Shown here in pieces: positions 1 through 11,749 of a stretch of 64,000 bases of DNA; position 1 is the stretch's first letter; the number at the start of each line of letters is the position of its first letter. The DNA is taken from assembly GCA_013399695.1 (NCBI GenBank), contig VXAU01001869.1, forward strand, positions 124,001 to 188,000, read 5' to 3'. The notes beneath the pieces are model-generated. The model had not been told where the DNA came from, made no database searches, and worked only from the letters and a program-made list of their open reading frames with translations. The DNA comes from Formicarius rufipectus (Eukaryota; Chordata; Aves; Passeriformes; Formicariidae). Made by a program: the position numbers and the translations under genes.

Positions 1-115
1 AAAATTCCCACCCTGCTGCAATAAAGCAGGTTTCTTTTCCCCTCATAATTTTTCCAACTTGGGACAATCACTCAGTGGGTTTGTGGACTCCCGTTTCATC
101 CTCTTGTTATACAGG
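1..115 (+). repeat. Possible 3' part of an LTR (R/U5-like), cut by the window edge
   Basis: The first bases contain AATAAA (22-27) in the loop of a small stem, CCTGC on the left and GCAGG on the right. Retroviral polyadenylation signals are often placed this way. The next 80 bases are T/C-rich and then become mixed. No 5' end or target duplication can be examined because the element would begin outside the window. This could equally be unique DNA. Confidence 0.15.
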
Positions 116-2184
116 GTGTGAGAACTAAGTTTACCTCCCCTCTTTCATTTATTTATCCTAGACTTGTACTCCTCCTTAGGCAAAGCACCCAGTGCCTGCC
201 TTGGCTCACTCTCACAGGTTTCTAAGCCATGACAGAATGATATGGACATAATCCTTGGCATTTTTTCCACCGCTGTCCAAAGCGTTCTCAGCAGCAACAG
301 TGAATATTGTCCAACATAATCAGACATTGAGTAATGTGAAGCTAAAATAAGACAGAGGGACCAACCAATAATAGCCAAGGGTCTCCTCCACAAATGGACC
401 CAGTCCATGAACTCAACCAGATGTACAAAATGCTCTCACAACCAGCATCATGCATTAAATCTGCATATTCCTACCTCAGGACTCTGGTAGGGTTTGACTG
501 CTATGTTTTTGACAATATTTCCCCAAATGTTTAGCTCTCTTGTTCATTTTGCCCTTCAAATGACTGCTAATAGCATGCCTGCAATTTGGGGACAGGAGGG
601 GTTTTCAACTGTCAGGAAGAAGAGCATGTATTTTTTCTATTGTGAGGAGTTTTGTTGGTTTGTTTTTTGTTTTTTTTTTCTTTTTTAAATCAATTTGGCA
701 CTGTAAAATACGTATTTCTCTGCCTATTTTGTTTTAACTACACTCTACTCTTGGCCAAGAAGGCAAGAAACATTTCTTGCAAGTTGTAATTAAAAACCAA
801 ACCACACAGTATTCTTAGTAGCTGGATAAACAGCCATAAATTATTTAGGTGTGCATGCCAGTCTCTCTGTCTGTCTGACTCTGAAAGGGGATCCAGGGCA
901 CTTATTCCCAGACTTGCACTAGATGGGAAGCACTCAGTAATTTCACAAAAGAGTGATGTGTGCAAGACCCTATAATATCAACATGGAAGGCCACACCAAT
1001 GTCTTTGTTAAGCTTTGAACACAGATCTACAGCAGGAAAACTCGATCCTGTTTTGGAGGGTAATAGAGAAATGCTGCGCATCACTCTACAACATACTAAT
1101 ACTTGAAAAGATCCATCACAGTACAGTTTTATCCAAGATAGTCATCCTCATTGCAATGAAAGTATGTTGACAAAACCTGAGGTAAAGCCTATTGAAATAT
1201 ACTTGGTTGCATATGAAAACAGGAATGAGTCATACACTCAAGCTCATACCTGCCTACCATCAGATGAGCCGTGGTGAGATGGCAGATGTTCACACTGCTC
1301 AGGCCAGCACAACTTTCATAGCACCATGCACTTGCTTGATTTTTTCCAAAAAATCAAGCCTAAGCATGGAGTTACCAACTTCAGTCACACCAAGGCTGAC
1401 TATTCTTTACAGAGCAGCATAAAAAAAGAAAGTAATGCATGAAATCAACAAGAAACTGCTTTTGAAACCTGTATCACACTTTTTAGGTTCCTCATTCTTC
1501 CTCCCCCCTAACTGCACTACTTTTGCAACAGCAACTGCTGCACCAACTGAATCTGTACAGCTACACTACAAGTAAGCTCTGGCCTCTATATATTAGAAAA
1601 CAGCAAGCAAACAGCTTCTTGTAGTTACCATTCTGTATCTTTATCCATTTTTTTTTTTGCCTTTATTATCTGCACAACATCTATGCTGGAACTTCTTGAT
1701 AATAATTTTAAGTCTAGCAAGTATGATAAAGTAGCTGAGATAAGTTGCCTCTCTCACTTAGACATTACGTCAACATGCCCTCTCCAGAAAGGATAAAATA
1801 TTTATGATGATTAATACAAAAGACATTACAGACAGAGCATTTCAGGAACATCAGAATAGATTAAAATTTAAAACAATAACATATCTAATAGCTTTCTCTA
1901 CTTTGAGATCTGAAGGGCTGTACCAAGATCATTCTACCAATTCAGAAATGACATTAAAAGACATTTTTATATAATTTTTAAGTCCCATGTGAAATTCAAG
2001 TCAAAAGCACCCTAAATTCAGATTACAGTATTTTTAAACTCACCATGGCAGGGAAGGTTGAAGGCAACAAAAACTCCCTGAGTAACCTGGAACCTTGCTT
2101 TTATTTTATTGATGTAATGAGAAGCAACAATCCTTTGAGAATAATCAGCAGCCATTTTAGTCTTGATTGATCAATGCCAGCTGA
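116..2184. other. Unique AT-rich DNA, no gene recognised
   Basis: I see no repeat family or recognisable coding exon here. There are T-rich runs near 667-685 and 1648-1660. One segment (2044-2155, minus strand) resembles a first coding exon and is described as a finding. Several ORFs of 60-76 codons overlap on both strands without recognisable domains and look like chance. Confidence 0.6.
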
Positions 2185-2460
2185 ATGTGGTGTAGATCAG
2201 CTGTGGTGTGGGATGGAGCCATGAGTCACCTTGTTGGGATCCCATTCCCCCATGGCTCAGATGCTGTGTTTGCACTGAGGCCTCTTCCTCACTCCCTGCC
2301 TGTGCTTTGCTGCAGCCGGGCTATGTCTAGTCCCATGTCTTGCTGGCTTTCAGTCCTGCCTGGGAATGACACTGCTCCCGCCTCTGCTCCCACCTCGGCA
2401 TTGCCACGCTCCCAGCTCCCCTGGCCCTTAGGAGCAGCCCTGACCTAGGGATGTGTGGGG
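2185..2460. other. GC-richer patch of unknown origin
   Basis: This block is visibly richer in G and C than the surrounding DNA, with C-rich runs such as CTCCCGCCTCTGCTCCCACC. It stays open for 87 codons on the plus strand (2185-2448), which is easy in GC-rich DNA, and the product has no domain I know. It may be an old unrecognised repeat or a remnant of a regulatory element. It ends just before the CR1 fragments. Confidence 0.3.
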
Positions 2461-2532
2461 ACATCCTGTATTTCCCATGTTATCCCATATACCTGCAACT
2501 TCTTAGAAAGGCTCTCAACCCACCTTTTTTTT

Positions 2533-2605
2533 AATGGAATCATAGAATAATTTAGGTTGGAAAAGACCTTCAAGATCATTGAGTCCAACTGTTAAGCCAG
2601 CACTG
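2533..2605 (-). repeat. CR1 LINE, 3'-terminal fragment
   Basis: Read on the minus strand this is the end of a CR1 3' region: a GTTGGACTC-type block, then a CCAACCTAAATTATTCTATGATTCC-like terminus. On the plus strand it appears as ATCATAGAATAATTTAGG followed by TTGGAAAAGACCTTCAAG. Only about 70 bp remain, a severely 5'-truncated copy. It sits about 55 bp left of a second CR1 in the opposite orientation. Confidence 0.85.
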
Positions 2606-2659
2606 CCACCCTGGTAAAGGCCAGAACTTTATCAGCCTTACATTTTCTGTAAGATTGAT

Positions 2660-3050
2660 ATTTCCTGTAAGACTGGTTTGTTTCGCCTAGAGAAGAGGAG
2701 ACTGAGGGGAGACTCTATTGCTGTCTTCAACGTTCTTGTGGTGGGAAGCAGAGGGCATGTAGTGATCTCTTCACTCTCATGACCGGTGACAGGACTCAAG
2801 GAAATGGCATGAAATTGAGTCAGGGGAGGTTTGTGTTGGATATCAGGAAAACGTTTTTCACGCAGAGGGTTGCTGAGCACTGGAACAGGCTCCCCAGGAA
2901 TGTGGTCACAGCACCAAATCCCCCTGAGTTCAAGAAGCGTTTGGACAATGCTCTTAGGCACATGGTGTGATTCTCGGGGGTCCTGTGCAAGGCCAGGAGT
3001 TGGACTGAATGATCCTGATGGGTCCCTTCCAACTCGGCATATTCTATGAA
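2660..3050 (+). pseudogene. CR1 LINE 3' fragment with the C-terminal end of the ORF2 reverse transcriptase
   Basis: This is a plus-strand CR1 of the type ending in ATTCTATG (3041-3048). It begins within the CR1 block that encodes the FSLEKRRLRGD-type sequence and runs to the 3' end. The stretch 2779-2970 stays open for 63 codons and shows the conserved C-terminal CR1 ORF2 signature: LDIRKTFFTQRV around residues 20-31, then HWNRLPR around 34-40, and FKKRLD before the stop. The catalytic reverse-transcriptase core is absent, so the copy is 5'-truncated and dead. The open frame is inherited from the LINE and is not a host gene. The 3' end (GGCCAGGAGTTGGACTGAAT, then GGGTCCCTTCCAACTC) is well preserved, so this is among the younger CR1 copies in the window. 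Confidence 0.92.
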
Positions 3051-5510
3051 AAATACCAAATCTCTTGAATTAAGTGGTTCTACACACTGACCATAATCCA
3101 GTGAAGCCTTTGGTTTCCCTGGGCTGGCTGAACAATAAAGACAGGCTGCAGCTGTGGCCCCAAGGATGGAGAAGTGTCTCCTGGACAGAACCAACTGAGT
3201 CTTCCCACAGCCCACCCTGGTGCCGTGGAAGGAGGAAGACAGAGGCTGAAACAGTTTTTAAAAGTAAGGCTGTGCAAGACCAGCAGGGTGATTGATATCT
3301 GTTCCAGACCACAATTACACTGAGGAAAATGCTGATGAGGGATTCCTCAAGCATCTGTTTATATTGTATAAGAGAGAAATCTGAGTTATCACAGAGGATT
3401 TAACAGCACACACTGGAGACTTTGTGCTGCTTTAAAATAAATTAAAAAAAATTCTACACATAGACATTTTTTGAACTCAGTAAGAACTGCATTTAGTTTG
3501 CAGGAATATTATACCTAATCTTGAATGATACCATAAAATTTACCATAAAACTAAAAATTAGCAGTTGCTTCTTTATGAATTATACCATTTGCTTATTATG
3601 TTTCTTATTCACAAACAGGATAACATGAAAACAAATACACCTGATGCCTTAAAAGGATTCATTTTGCAATCCTGAAAACAATTACAAGCAAATTCAGCTG
3701 GGAGACAGTTTATTTGAGAAAAAGATGAAAGCTGGGATCAGTTAAAGAACATTTTACCAGACACTAAAAAAAAAACATTAACAATGAGAAAAAAGGAATA
3801 CTTGCCTGAAACGACTGGGTTACTCAAGTAAAAATAGACGTAAAAATTAATCTACATCAGGGAACATAGGGAAATGGATTGCAATTAATATACATTAGGT
3901 AATTAGAAAAAAAATGAAAGAAGGTAAAAAATCAATATTATGTAGTCTAAAGGACAGTAACAACTTTCTAGCATGACAAGAAGAGGAATTGCAGCAATGA
4001 CATTAGTCCTTTTTTGAATGGAAATGATAAAAATGCCAATAGAGATGCAGGAAAGTTAAACATGCTCAATAAATAGATCAGTTCTGCTTTTGTCAGTGAG
4101 AAGCAGACCCTCTTAAGTTTACTCTTCCACACCAAGTGTGTCTCTCTGCCAAATGCACTTCTTTATTCTAGTTCTATGCTGGTCCATTTGGATTTTCAGG
4201 TGTTTTGATGGTTAATGTTTCCTTTTATATTGCCTTATACAGTGCTTCCTTAGACTGAGCTTTCCTTCTATGTGTCACCACTTGACAAGTGAGCATGAAA
4301 TAACTCCAAAGAAGGAAAATCTGTGTTATTCTCAAGAGATTCCTGAAATCGCTCCGTCACTGTCCTCGACCCACCCCTGCCATGATACATAGGTGCAGTT
4401 TACGTGGCTACTTCGATGTTTTAATTCATACTCATCTACAATAAATAATACTTTCTTTGCTTGGAAAGTATCTTGGAAGCATATTAAACAGCAGCTGTAT
4501 CAGCACTTCTGTATAAAAAGCTAGCTTAGGAGGTTTTGAACCACTAACATTGATTTCCAATTAATCTTAGACTACCAGAGAAATTCCAGAGCAATGGAAG
4601 ATCGCTAAAACTATGCCAGTTTTGTAAAAGGTAAATAGGATGACTGAGGTCTGCACAGACCTATCAGCCCTTCATCAATCCCAAACAAAAAACAGAGTGC
4701 TTGCTATCAGATTTCATGCCATAAAGCTATTGTTAATCTTCCCCAAACAAGCTTCACCGATGACAGGGATTTCCTGAACAAGACCACAGAAAAAACCTTA
4801 ATGGACTCAGCTAAAGCAAAAAACATACTGAAACTTGGACCAATTAGGGAGAAAAAAAAAAGGAGAAAAAACCTCCGGAAATTTAAAAACAATTTAAAAA
4901 ACCACCACATAGTGTTATCCTTATCAGTTGCTTTACGTCTGTCCCCCAACATTATAGTGCCATTTTAATTTATATTTAAGCAGACAAAAACAATAAAGAA
5001 GTTAAACTGAATAATTACATAGCAAAAAAATCACATTTGATGTAATAGGACATCTCCTAGAACACTATGTATTTTTAAAACATTTCTAGATCCTTTGTAC
5101 ACCTTTAATTTGCCTTTTTTTTTTTTTTCAGATCAACAAGTAAAATTTAAATAACATCTGGAAAAAGCATGTTGTTTTTCATTAAATCTTAATTGTTCAT
5201 CAAGTCCAGAGCTTTTAAGTACAGGTAGAAAAAGGACATTTTGCATGTTTCCTCTTGGATTGCTTTTATGTGTTAGTTGCACATAGTTTATATTCATCTA
5301 AGGAGATCCAAAAAAATCAATGAAACGAAAGCAAACAGCAATGGTAAACTTTCAAAAAGCGAATTTTGAGGAAATATTTGGGTCTATAATGTCATATTTG
5401 TTTGATGGTTTTTCTGGGGGGAAAGGGTGAAACACTCACAAGAAAGGAAGCCTCCCAATAACAAATATTTACAGGGTGCCATTTGCAGTTATAACAAGCT
5501 TTTGAAAATA
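3051..5510. other. Unique AT-rich DNA
   Basis: No repeat family, RNA gene or exon is recognised. The interval has short A and T runs, including a T run at 5108-5128. The left 200 bp are somewhat richer in GC and contain overlapping chance ORFs on both strands. Confidence 0.6.
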
Positions 5511-5516
5511 CATGTA
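5511..5516. repeat. Target-site duplication CATGTA, left copy
   Basis: It is identical to 6040-6045 and abuts the TG end of the solo LTR. Confidence 0.88.
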
Positions 5517-6039
5517 TGTTGGGAGAGACACCTGTCAGAGACTGCTGAGAGAATAATTTTTACCTATGGAAGGAACTGTCTGCTGCTGCCACAAACACCT
5601 GTTGTATACCCTTTGCCATAGAGCTGCTGTTTCTGCAAGTTTTTATACTGTTCAAGTGTTATAGTTAGGATAAAAGATGTATTAGATAGGTAATTAATAC
5701 CATTCTATTACTTCTGTATGTCCAACTGTTCTGCTTGGTTCTGGGAACTCTGGTTACAGCCCCCTGATTGGTTCTTGTACCCCTCAAACCTCACTGACTG
5801 GCCGGGGGGGCAATGCAGCTCCACTCTATAAGGCTAAGCCACCCCAGTTTTCCTTTATAAGTCACAAACCCTCCTTCCCTTTTCCTTTTGTGTGGCATTT
5901 CACCCCTAACTCCACCCAAGTTCTAGAACCCTCTGACCGAACCCTATAAGAATCCCATGCTCTCCTTAATAAAGTGTTCACGCCCGTTTACAACCTTCCC
6001 CCCGTGGACCGTGTCCTCTTTCCCTTCCAGACCGCGACA
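5517..6039 (+). repeat. Solo LTR of an endogenous retrovirus (class II/ERVK-like), 523 bp
   Basis: The element starts TGTTGGGAGAGACACC and ends GACCGCGACA, the usual TG...CA termini. It is flanked by a perfect 6-bp target duplication CATGTA at 5511-5516 and 6040-6045. A TATA-like box lies at 5945-5949 and the polyadenylation signal AATAAA at 5968-5973, followed by about 65 bp of pyrimidine-rich U5. The short distance from TATA to AATAAA implies a short R region. No primer-binding site, polypurine tract or internal genes adjoin it, so it is a solo LTR. A 6-bp duplication is typical of class II (alpha/beta-like) integration, which is why I lean to that class; I cannot name the family. The plus-strand direction comes from the TATA and AATAAA order. 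Confidence 0.9.
5968..5973 (+). promoter_or_regulatory. LTR polyadenylation signal AATAAA
   Basis: It lies 19 bp downstream of the CTATAAGA TATA-like box inside the solo LTR, with a G/T-containing stretch (GTGTTCACG) after it. It marks the R region of the former provirus. Confidence 0.7.
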
Positions 6040-6045
6040 CATGTA
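6040..6045. repeat. Target-site duplication CATGTA, right copy
   Basis: It is identical to 5511-5516 and abuts the CA end of the solo LTR. Confidence 0.88.
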
Positions 6046-8588
6046 CATTAAGATAGACCATAACAGTTAACTAAGGTATGAATTATCTTCCTATATTTTA
6101 GTATGCTGAAGATTATTTTCTTTCCCAGCTGAAATCACCTGGCTTCTATTTATCAATCATTCAAAAAGGTTAGTCTTGACACATTCCAAGGCTGTGTTTA
6201 GGAAGTATTATTTGCCCATAAGAGTCACAGACTGCTAAGCAGATTTACAGCCTTGTACATAAGTTATCCTCACTAATCTTTGCTTAAGAGTAAGTTGAGT
6301 CTGATATGACAGCTAAGCAGCTTTCAGTGTTGTACTGAGTTACGCTTCATTGCTCACGGTGACTCTTTTTTTTGCCAAATGATCAATCTCAATTTAGGTT
6401 TGGGGGTGGGGGGTGGGGAAAGAAAGATGAGAGAATGGAGAGAAGACAGTCCTAGTCTTCTCTCTGTAAAACACAACAATTTCCTGACTCACCAGTGGCT
6501 TCTGTGTTGAACTGGGCTGCAAAGAATTCCAAGAATGGCTTGAACAGGGAGGGATTAACCATGTACATCATAGGTGTTTGCAGATAATAGTCCAGTACAT
6601 TTATAATTCATACATTCAAAGCGTCTAGGAGACTCTCTCATTCCTGTGAAAATCACTAAGAATTGTGATTATTTATAACCAATTTTTTAACCTTCTTTCT
6701 TTAGTTAATCTTCAAAACTTCTCCCTTACAGACAGGAAATATGAAGCATCGAATTCTACTTTCCTATCCCTAAGTATGTATGATTTGTAGAAATAGGGAA
6801 AATTTTCAGCATTGATTGGTCTATACATTGAATTACTGTGATCCTTTCCAGGAGGTGGAGAAGCTCAGTCTGCTACTCTTAGCAGGATATTAAAAAAAAA
6901 AAAAAAGAAAAAGAAAAAAAGGAAAAAAAGCATTAGTTAACCATTTTTAAAAAAATACTTCTCCTTAGAAAAGAAAAGTAAATAAACTAAATCTCCCTAC
7001 CCATAGTTGCCAAGGCAAGAAGTAGAGGATACAGAAAAAGCCTTCACACCTGGGGCAAACCTGAGTGCTGTCAGGCCACTGAAGATGCAGCTCTCAAAGC
7101 ACAAAATCCTTCCCAGTAACACCATGTGTCCAGGCCTGAGCTCGGCAGAACTAGGACGACCCAGCAAGAGGGCAACTGGCAGTTTGGGAGTCTGTGCTAG
7201 CACACAGAGCTAGCTCTAAGATACATACAGCAGCACATTTTCAGGTCTCTGTCTCACATTCAGCCTTGGATTACACCTGCAAGATTACACAAAGCATGGG
7301 AAGCCAATATATTGCACACCCTTCACATGATACTACATAAACATTCTGCCTTACCAGTAGTTTCTAAGAATATCAGTCCTTTCTCTGACTGATGCAAAAA
7401 AAAGAGACTCGTCTTTGCCTCCAAAATTCATTAATTGATTACTCTGAGAAAAAAAAAACATAAGAGGAAAAGTCTTAGGAATGGCAGAACTACAGGACAA
7501 ATCTTGTAAACCCCTCTATCAGAATTTTTTTTTGGTAGAAATACCATTGTTTTTGTGATTATGTATCACTGGAAATTTACTTTGCACAGTACAACCACCA
7601 CACATTCAGTTTCATGTGCACAAGCATCCCTACAGTCAGTGGTGGACCTGCCAAAGTCCTGTCCTGCCAGTTAGCATTTGACATGCCGTGAAAAGAGACA
7701 GTGAAATCAGAGCTGCTGTGCAGCTTGACTTGCTGATAACTGATCTATATGAGATAGCATGACAAAATGTGAACAATGATGCTTGACATCCCACATGTTA
7801 TCCCATGACAGAAATGTTTGGAGGGTGGAACAGAATGACACAAAAAGTATGTGGAGCATACTTTTCTTTCCATGCTACTCAAGTGACATTGCTTTGGCAG
7901 TTCAGCGTGACACAGTAAGTACAATATCCTACATAGTTTCTAATTTGAAAAGATACACTAATCTGACAGAGAGAAGACTTGACTTTTTATTCCAGTTGAA
8001 GTTCCATATATTTAAATGAAAAGTACACATAATTTAAGTGTCTGCTTGTAAATAACCTCATAGACTAAACCCCACACTGTCACACTTGTTTCCCTAAACA
8101 AAGTAGAATACTTCATTCTCTCTACCTGAATTTTCTCAGCAGATTTAAAATAAACACATATTATGCTTTTTTGTAAAAGTAACAATTGATGAACACAGAG
8201 CTTTTTCCAAACCAACAATTGTCAGCATTTTGCAGCCTCTCAGTGAAACAAGTGGTTAAAATACACACATTGCAAAGTTCCATTTGCCAGTCATTGATAG
8301 CCCTGGGACATACTTTATGCACAGCAAAATGTTTGCTTCCCCCTCCATTAGAAAACAGTGGAGGGAAAAAAGGAAAAGGTCTTTCTTTTCTCCAAGTAAA
8401 AAATGTTTCCCTTTCCTTGGTACAATTAATTTTTTTCCCCTTACATTTCCAGGTTTTAATTGTTTGGGCTTTTTTTTTTTAGTTTAATTTGGTTTGGTTT
8501 TTTCCCCATTCCCTTTTCCAGCTCTACCGTCAGTCTGACCAAAATCTAGAGTTCCACCCAAATGGCTATTTTCCTATTTAAACATACT
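6046..8588. other. Unique AT-rich DNA
   Basis: No gene is recognised. The interval includes a purine-rich A tract (6886-6935, A runs broken by G), a G-rich run at 6402-6418, and a GC-richer stretch at about 7010-7220 with overlapping 68-codon ORFs on both strands. That stretch ends in two adjacent CTAG-centred palindromes (7193-7217). Confidence 0.55.
6886..6935. repeat. A-rich low-complexity tract
   Basis: Runs of A are interrupted by single G or GG. No adjoining element with a recognisable 3' end explains it as a retrotransposon tail. Confidence 0.85.
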
Positions 8589-8622
8589 AAAGATTGCCTT
8601 TATCACAATAAAGGCAATCTTT
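8589..8622. repeat. Perfect 15-bp inverted repeat with a 4-nt loop
   Basis: The left arm AAAGATTGCCTTTAT (8589-8603), loop CACA (8604-8607) and right arm ATAAAGGCAATCTTT (8608-8622) form a perfectly paired stem. The flanking bases do not extend the pairing. The stem is too short for a typical pre-microRNA. It could be a fold-back duplication or a cruciform-prone site. Confidence 0.9.
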
Positions 8623-11600
8623 TTGTTTGACAGATTCTTCTCTGCTTTCCTGAGGAGTCCTTATTCCTCCTTGCACCTTGAAAGAAACAAATACTTCAAG
8701 ATGGAGAACATCACAACAACTTCTCAGCTGTCACTGTCAATATATAGATGGTGTGCCATCACCAATTCAGATATGATTATATTTATTTTGCTTTTCCTCG
8801 GGAGAAACAACAGTCATTTATCCCCTTGCCATGTACCTGCCTTTTCCCCTTCGCAATCTTACGTCCAAACAACCCACTAACTACACTGCAATGGATGAGC
8901 TGTATATGCACTAACTCAGGAAGTGATTTGGTAGAATTAACATTTAGAAGCAGGCACCAGTAGTTATTTCACACATTATTAACTTATATTACAATTCAAA
9001 TAAGCTTACAGCTGGCAAAAAAGTCTCTTCTGTAAAGTGATCTCAAACATAATAGGCTTAATCAGAGATAAATTAAATTAGTCAGTCATGCATACTACAG
9101 CATATTAGCACTGAGTAGTTATTAAATACATTTTCAGTTATCAGTTGTGCAGGCAATATTGTAGCAAACAAAGTGCATGGAAAACCAGTAAATAAACTTT
9201 ATGTTTGGGAGGCTACATGTTTGACATTTCCTAGGTTTTATCAAAATGTTACACAATCTTCACTACTATAACTGCCACCAGGTTAAGTCCCCATAAATGA
9301 TTCAACTTCACTCCCCGGCAATTAGCCAAAAGCAGAGCAGACAGAACTAATGAATACCTAGACAGCAGATGTTCAGTGTGGTTTTCTGTTTTGGAGGGGC
9401 TTTCTTCCATGGCAGTTTTCAGAAAGGAAAAAAGCATGCATGGATGAGTCATAGCTGGTACACAATTGATAAAGAACAGACAGGCAACATTTCTATCAGT
9501 TATAAAATTAATCTTTTTGTTTAAGGTTTTTTCAAATTTTTTTTTCTCCTTCTCTTTCACTACTACAGTTTGAAAAGGTCTTGTAATTGTGTGCAAATAT
9601 TGAAAAGCATTGCTTTTGCCTTGCTGCTATCATAACTCTCTTGTACTGCTGTTGTAGCAGGCAGCAGCATCACCTTCATCTCTAGCTATATATTTGTGCA
9701 AAAAAGAATACAAAACAAAATCACTCATACACATATTACATGAGGAATCATTACTTTTGTGATAGGATCCTAAAGCCATATCTTGTTCTCTCATCCATAC
9801 TTTAAAAACCCATTAGTACAGTACCTAGAAATATCATAACTTGCTGAGGCTGACCAAGAAGACTTGGGAGCATGTCTGACATTCTCTTACACTCTGCACA
9901 TTTAAAACTCAATGTAAGGTGACAAGAACATTAAGCTGCCCACAGACCAAAATGTGAAACTAATCAGTATCTGCTCTGAGCCACAGGTACAATAATTGGA
10001 AAATTAAAGTGCCTGTGAACTGCTAAAGCTGGCTGCATCAAAAAGCAGCACCTTGAAATGATTAATGAAGACAAATGTATGCAATTATTTCTATTGACAA
10101 CAATTTCAGACAATTGCAGACTAAAACAATAACACTATAGCTCTCATTTATTTTCCCTAAAGCTCGCTCCTTCCAAGAATCTCCTGCTAAGAAACCTGTA
10201 AGCACTCACGGGTTAAAGAGTTTTAACCGGAAGCTCATTTAACTTAGATGTGGAACACACAGGTCATTTGCTGCACCTACTGTAATCACTGTCTGTGAAA
10301 ACTGTGGTACAGAGGACATCAGTCACAACGGAGACATTCACCATCGGCCCTTCACCTGAAAATGTTAACATGTCCTGTAAAAGTAAAATGACTCAACCGA
10401 TATGTGATGGGAGCGCACAACAGACCTCTTAAGAAAATCATTCATGGCAATATTGTTTCAAAATGTATCTTTTTTTTTTTTTTTTTAACTGATCCTACCT
10501 CAGCCATCAGTGACCTGGCCAGTCCACTCACTCAAATAAATTATCCTAACGTGCACCACCATGGACAAGGCTACTGCAGCAGCTCTGAACTGCACAAAGC
10601 AGGGGGCTCCATTTCTTGGGTGTGAGAGAGGGAGTTGGACTAAATAAATTCTCTTTAAAAGTAAATTGTAAACACACACATATATCTATATATCAATGGG
10701 ATTTTTTGGCGTTTCCCCTTCCCTTTTAAAATACTGGTTAAAAAAAAATAAATAATTCCTTGAGTCCTCTGGTACATTGGAAGTAGTCTGAAGCAGAAAA
10801 AAATTAAATAGTATCTATTTTTAAAGGAACTAACTGAATCTTATTAGGAGAATCCTGACTCAGGATTTTCACAGAATTTCTTCGGTAAAAGCATGTCACA
10901 TGTTTGGAAGTCACACTGGAAAGAAAGTTAGCACTGTAGGCAACAAGTATCAGTCAGGTTTGGAGAAGAAGAAAGGCTTCACCACTTTGAAGGCAATCCA
11001 CGTAAAATACAAATGACCAGTCTTGTCTTCAGAGTATGTTATGACTATGCAAATACACATATATTCACAGGCTAGGAAATGAAACCAACCACCATGCCTG
11101 TATCATGCATGAACATGGATAGTTGTGCTACCCATATAGCCATATTCATTTCTACACTCTTTCCCGAAACACTCTCTCCCATCATTTCTTAGCAATATAA
11201 TCTGTTTCAGACAAGTCTTTTTCAGGCCAGGCTTTTAACAAAAGCAGTAAGAATGGTTTGCAGCAGACAAGCAGAATTTCCACACGTCTGTTTATTTCTA
11301 TTTCCATAAGAATGGTGTTTTGGATGAAAACACACTTGTGATGATGCAGCTGTCCAAAGGCATGATGTTCTCACGCATTACATTTTCTGTCCTTTTTAGT
11401 TACCCACAATGGAAAAATATAAAGTATTATTAAAAAATGATAGACATATTTAAAAACAGTTGGGAAAAAGAGACTGTGACAAAGAAAAGTCCCTGTGCAG
11501 ATGCAAGTCTATATTATAATTCTAGCCCATAATGGCAGTAGAGACAAGAAGATTTTTTTTAACATTTAAAATACAGGAAATCTGGTTCAATTCTGTAGCT

Positions 11601-11749
11601 CTTCAAGAATTTATTGCATGACCTTGGACAATCTCTGAGGTAAAACAGACAAACCTCTTTGTGATTTTAGATATCATCCCATATGAGGGGAAAGCTTGAG
11701 CCTCTGTGAGAAACTTGGCACAGGATTTCCAAGAATGCTGAGAACAGAG
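8623..11749. other. Unique AT-rich DNA
   Basis: No repeat family or gene is recognised. There is a run of 17 T at 10470-10486, a short CA/TA stretch near 10670-10695, and a motif-dense segment at 9990-10150 (see findings). Confidence 0.55.

Noticed and set aside
5657..6066. Alternative LTR boundaries TGTTATAG...CCATAACA
   Set aside because: These termini are roughly inverted but have no matching target duplication. The 5517-6039 boundaries have a perfect CATGTA pair.
6402..6418. G-quadruplex candidate (G5-T-G6-T-G4)
   Set aside because: Only three G runs with single-base spacers. Four separate G3 tracts with loops cannot be drawn cleanly, so at most a weak two-tetrad form is possible.
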